Shown here: positions 63,263 to 64,000 of the stretch, piece by piece
Numbering within the stretch: the first letter of the stretch is position 1
Layout: each line of letters opens with the position of its first letter
Origin: Rhynchopus sp. YZ270_cl-10
Taxonomy: Eukaryota > Euglenozoa > Diplonemea > Diplonemida > Diplonemidae
Direction: 5' to 3'
DNA length: 64,000 nucleotides
Assembly (NCBI GenBank): GCA_964035575.1
Contig: OZ037851.1
Span: forward strand, 992,001 to 1,056,000
Program-made: the position numbers and the translations under genes
Notes under the pieces: generated by a model
The model's input: the letters and a program-made list of their open reading frames with translations, nothing else
Told to the model about the DNA's origin: nothing
Database searches by the model: none

Positions 63263-64000
63263 ATGCCAGCCTTTAGACGAACGTTTCAGATAGGAAGTAC
63301 ACTACATCCAATTGAACCACCCCCCCAGGCAAAGGCTTCACTTGATTATGTAATGCGGGTGAAGTTCCGGTACTTCCCTCTTGGGGGGAAAAGCAACCAC
63401 TGCGCACCGCCGTTGCTGTGGACGGATGCACAGACGTCGATGTACCTTGAGGAGGTGGGACGGAAGACTCTGAGCCCTGCCCTTCTGCAGGCAGAGCACG
63501 CACGGCTGACACAGGCACACATGCGGTGCGATGTGGGACGACGGTCCTATGCAACACTTCTACAGCACGCACGAGACAAGCCTGATGTGCAGCAGCGTCT
63601 CTTCGACGCTATGACGTCTGCACGCATCCAACCAAACATTGACCACTACAACAGCCTTTTATCGGGCGCAAGCAACGCAAAGGACCTGAAGCGTGCTTTG
63701 GGCATCATGCGACAGATCAAAGAGAGTGGCCTGCCGGTCACACCGTCTACGTTGCGGGCACTATTGTATGCGACACACCGCTGTGGGAAGCATAAGATGA
63801 CAGACGCTATTGTTGCTGCCGTGCAGAACAACCCTGCACAGCAGCACTTTCTGCGGAGCGAGCTCTTTCTTGGTGCGGTGGTGGCAACGTGCTCCTCGGT
63901 GGCTGCTGCAGAGCGCTACCTGCAGGTGATGCGGGACTGTGGCATCACCCCTACACCACGCCACATTGAAAGCATGCTTGCAGCATGCATTGTGGAGGCG
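63263..64000 (+). CDS. PPR-repeat protein, 5' part (runs off the window)
   Basis: The frame is open from ATG at 63263 to the window end, 246 codons. The N-terminus MPAFRRTFQIGSTLHP is basic, fitting an organelle presequence. Tandem 35-residue helical hairpins follow: SYATLLQHARDKPDVQQRLF, HYNSLLSGASNAKDLKRALG (ending in IMRQIKESGLPVTP), TLRALLYATHRCGKHKMTDA and AERYLQVMRDCGITPTPRH. The pattern (..YN.LL....., ......M...G..P) is that of pentatricopeptide repeats, which bind RNA and act mostly in mitochondria or plastids. An acceptor-like CCCCCCCAG at 63319 leaves open a different 5' end with an upstream exon. Confidence 0.8.
   Translation, partial: MPAFRRTFQIGSTLHPIEPPPQAKASLDYVMRVKFRYFPLGGKSNHCAPPLLWTDAQTSMYLEEVGRKTLSPALLQAEHARLTQAHMRCDVGRRSYATLLQHARDKPDVQQRLFDAMTSARIQPNIDHYNSLLSGASNAKDLKRALGIMRQIKESGLPVTPSTLRALLYATHRCGKHKMTDAIVAAVQNNPAQQHFLRSELFLGAVVATCSSVAAAERYLQVMRDCGITPTPRHIESMLAACIVEA

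Overview
The window looks like nuclear DNA of a free-living unicellular eukaryote (a protist). The genes have short GT-AG introns (donor usually GTATG, acceptor usually TTACAG or TTTCAG). They encode mitochondrial-type and peroxisomal-type proteins and multi-membrane cyclase-like receptors. GC-balanced genes are separated by long T-rich DNA full of transposons. No group can be fixed from sequence alone. A KPYLP-type linker before the cyclase-like domains recalls kinetoplastids and heteroloboseans (discobids), which is only a weak hint.

Layout. 1-2200 is the edge of a Polinton-like element (A32-type packaging ATPase) carrying a decayed piggyBac insertion. 2621-4810 is a four-exon alanine aminotransferase. 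5389-15394 holds a head-to-tail run of four + strand genes (TPR protein, small zinc protein, FAD oxidoreductase, putative lipidated MGNCSS protein). The run is flanked by two near-identical, oppositely oriented hAT copies, each with its own 8-bp target duplication. 15432-34879 is a gene-poor stretch of about 19 kb. It holds a mariner-type MITE, a repeat-bounded LTR-like element and many short hairpin elements. 34880-37870 is a five-exon membrane protein with a degenerate cyclase domain. 37871-50481 is a transposon graveyard: three more hAT insertions with perfect target duplications, a 4.3-kb inverted-repeat element with a LINE fragment nested in it, a 1-kb palindrome, a 64-copy 7-bp array, a GTGATT minisatellite and an 18S rRNA scrap. 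50482-62175 holds an intronless thiolase ending in AKL, a large lipase-fold protein and a second membrane/cyclase-like protein. 63263 to the window end opens a PPR protein gene.

How they fit together. The metabolic genes point to amino-acid and lipid metabolism in mitochondria and peroxisomes. The PPR protein and the small zinc protein suggest mitochondrial functions. The two cyclase-like receptors are probably paralogues. No operon logic is expected, and the + strand bias of the genes is the only obvious clustering.

The most unusual signal is a family of about 30 short (20-40 nt) stem-loop elements dispersed through the intergenic DNA, and once in an intron. Nearly all are in one orientation. 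They keep their pairing while the sequence changes, and they share a tail resembling CAAC followed by a T- or A-rich run. Two members sit next to a tRNA T-arm-like hairpin, and two lie exactly at hAT insertion points.
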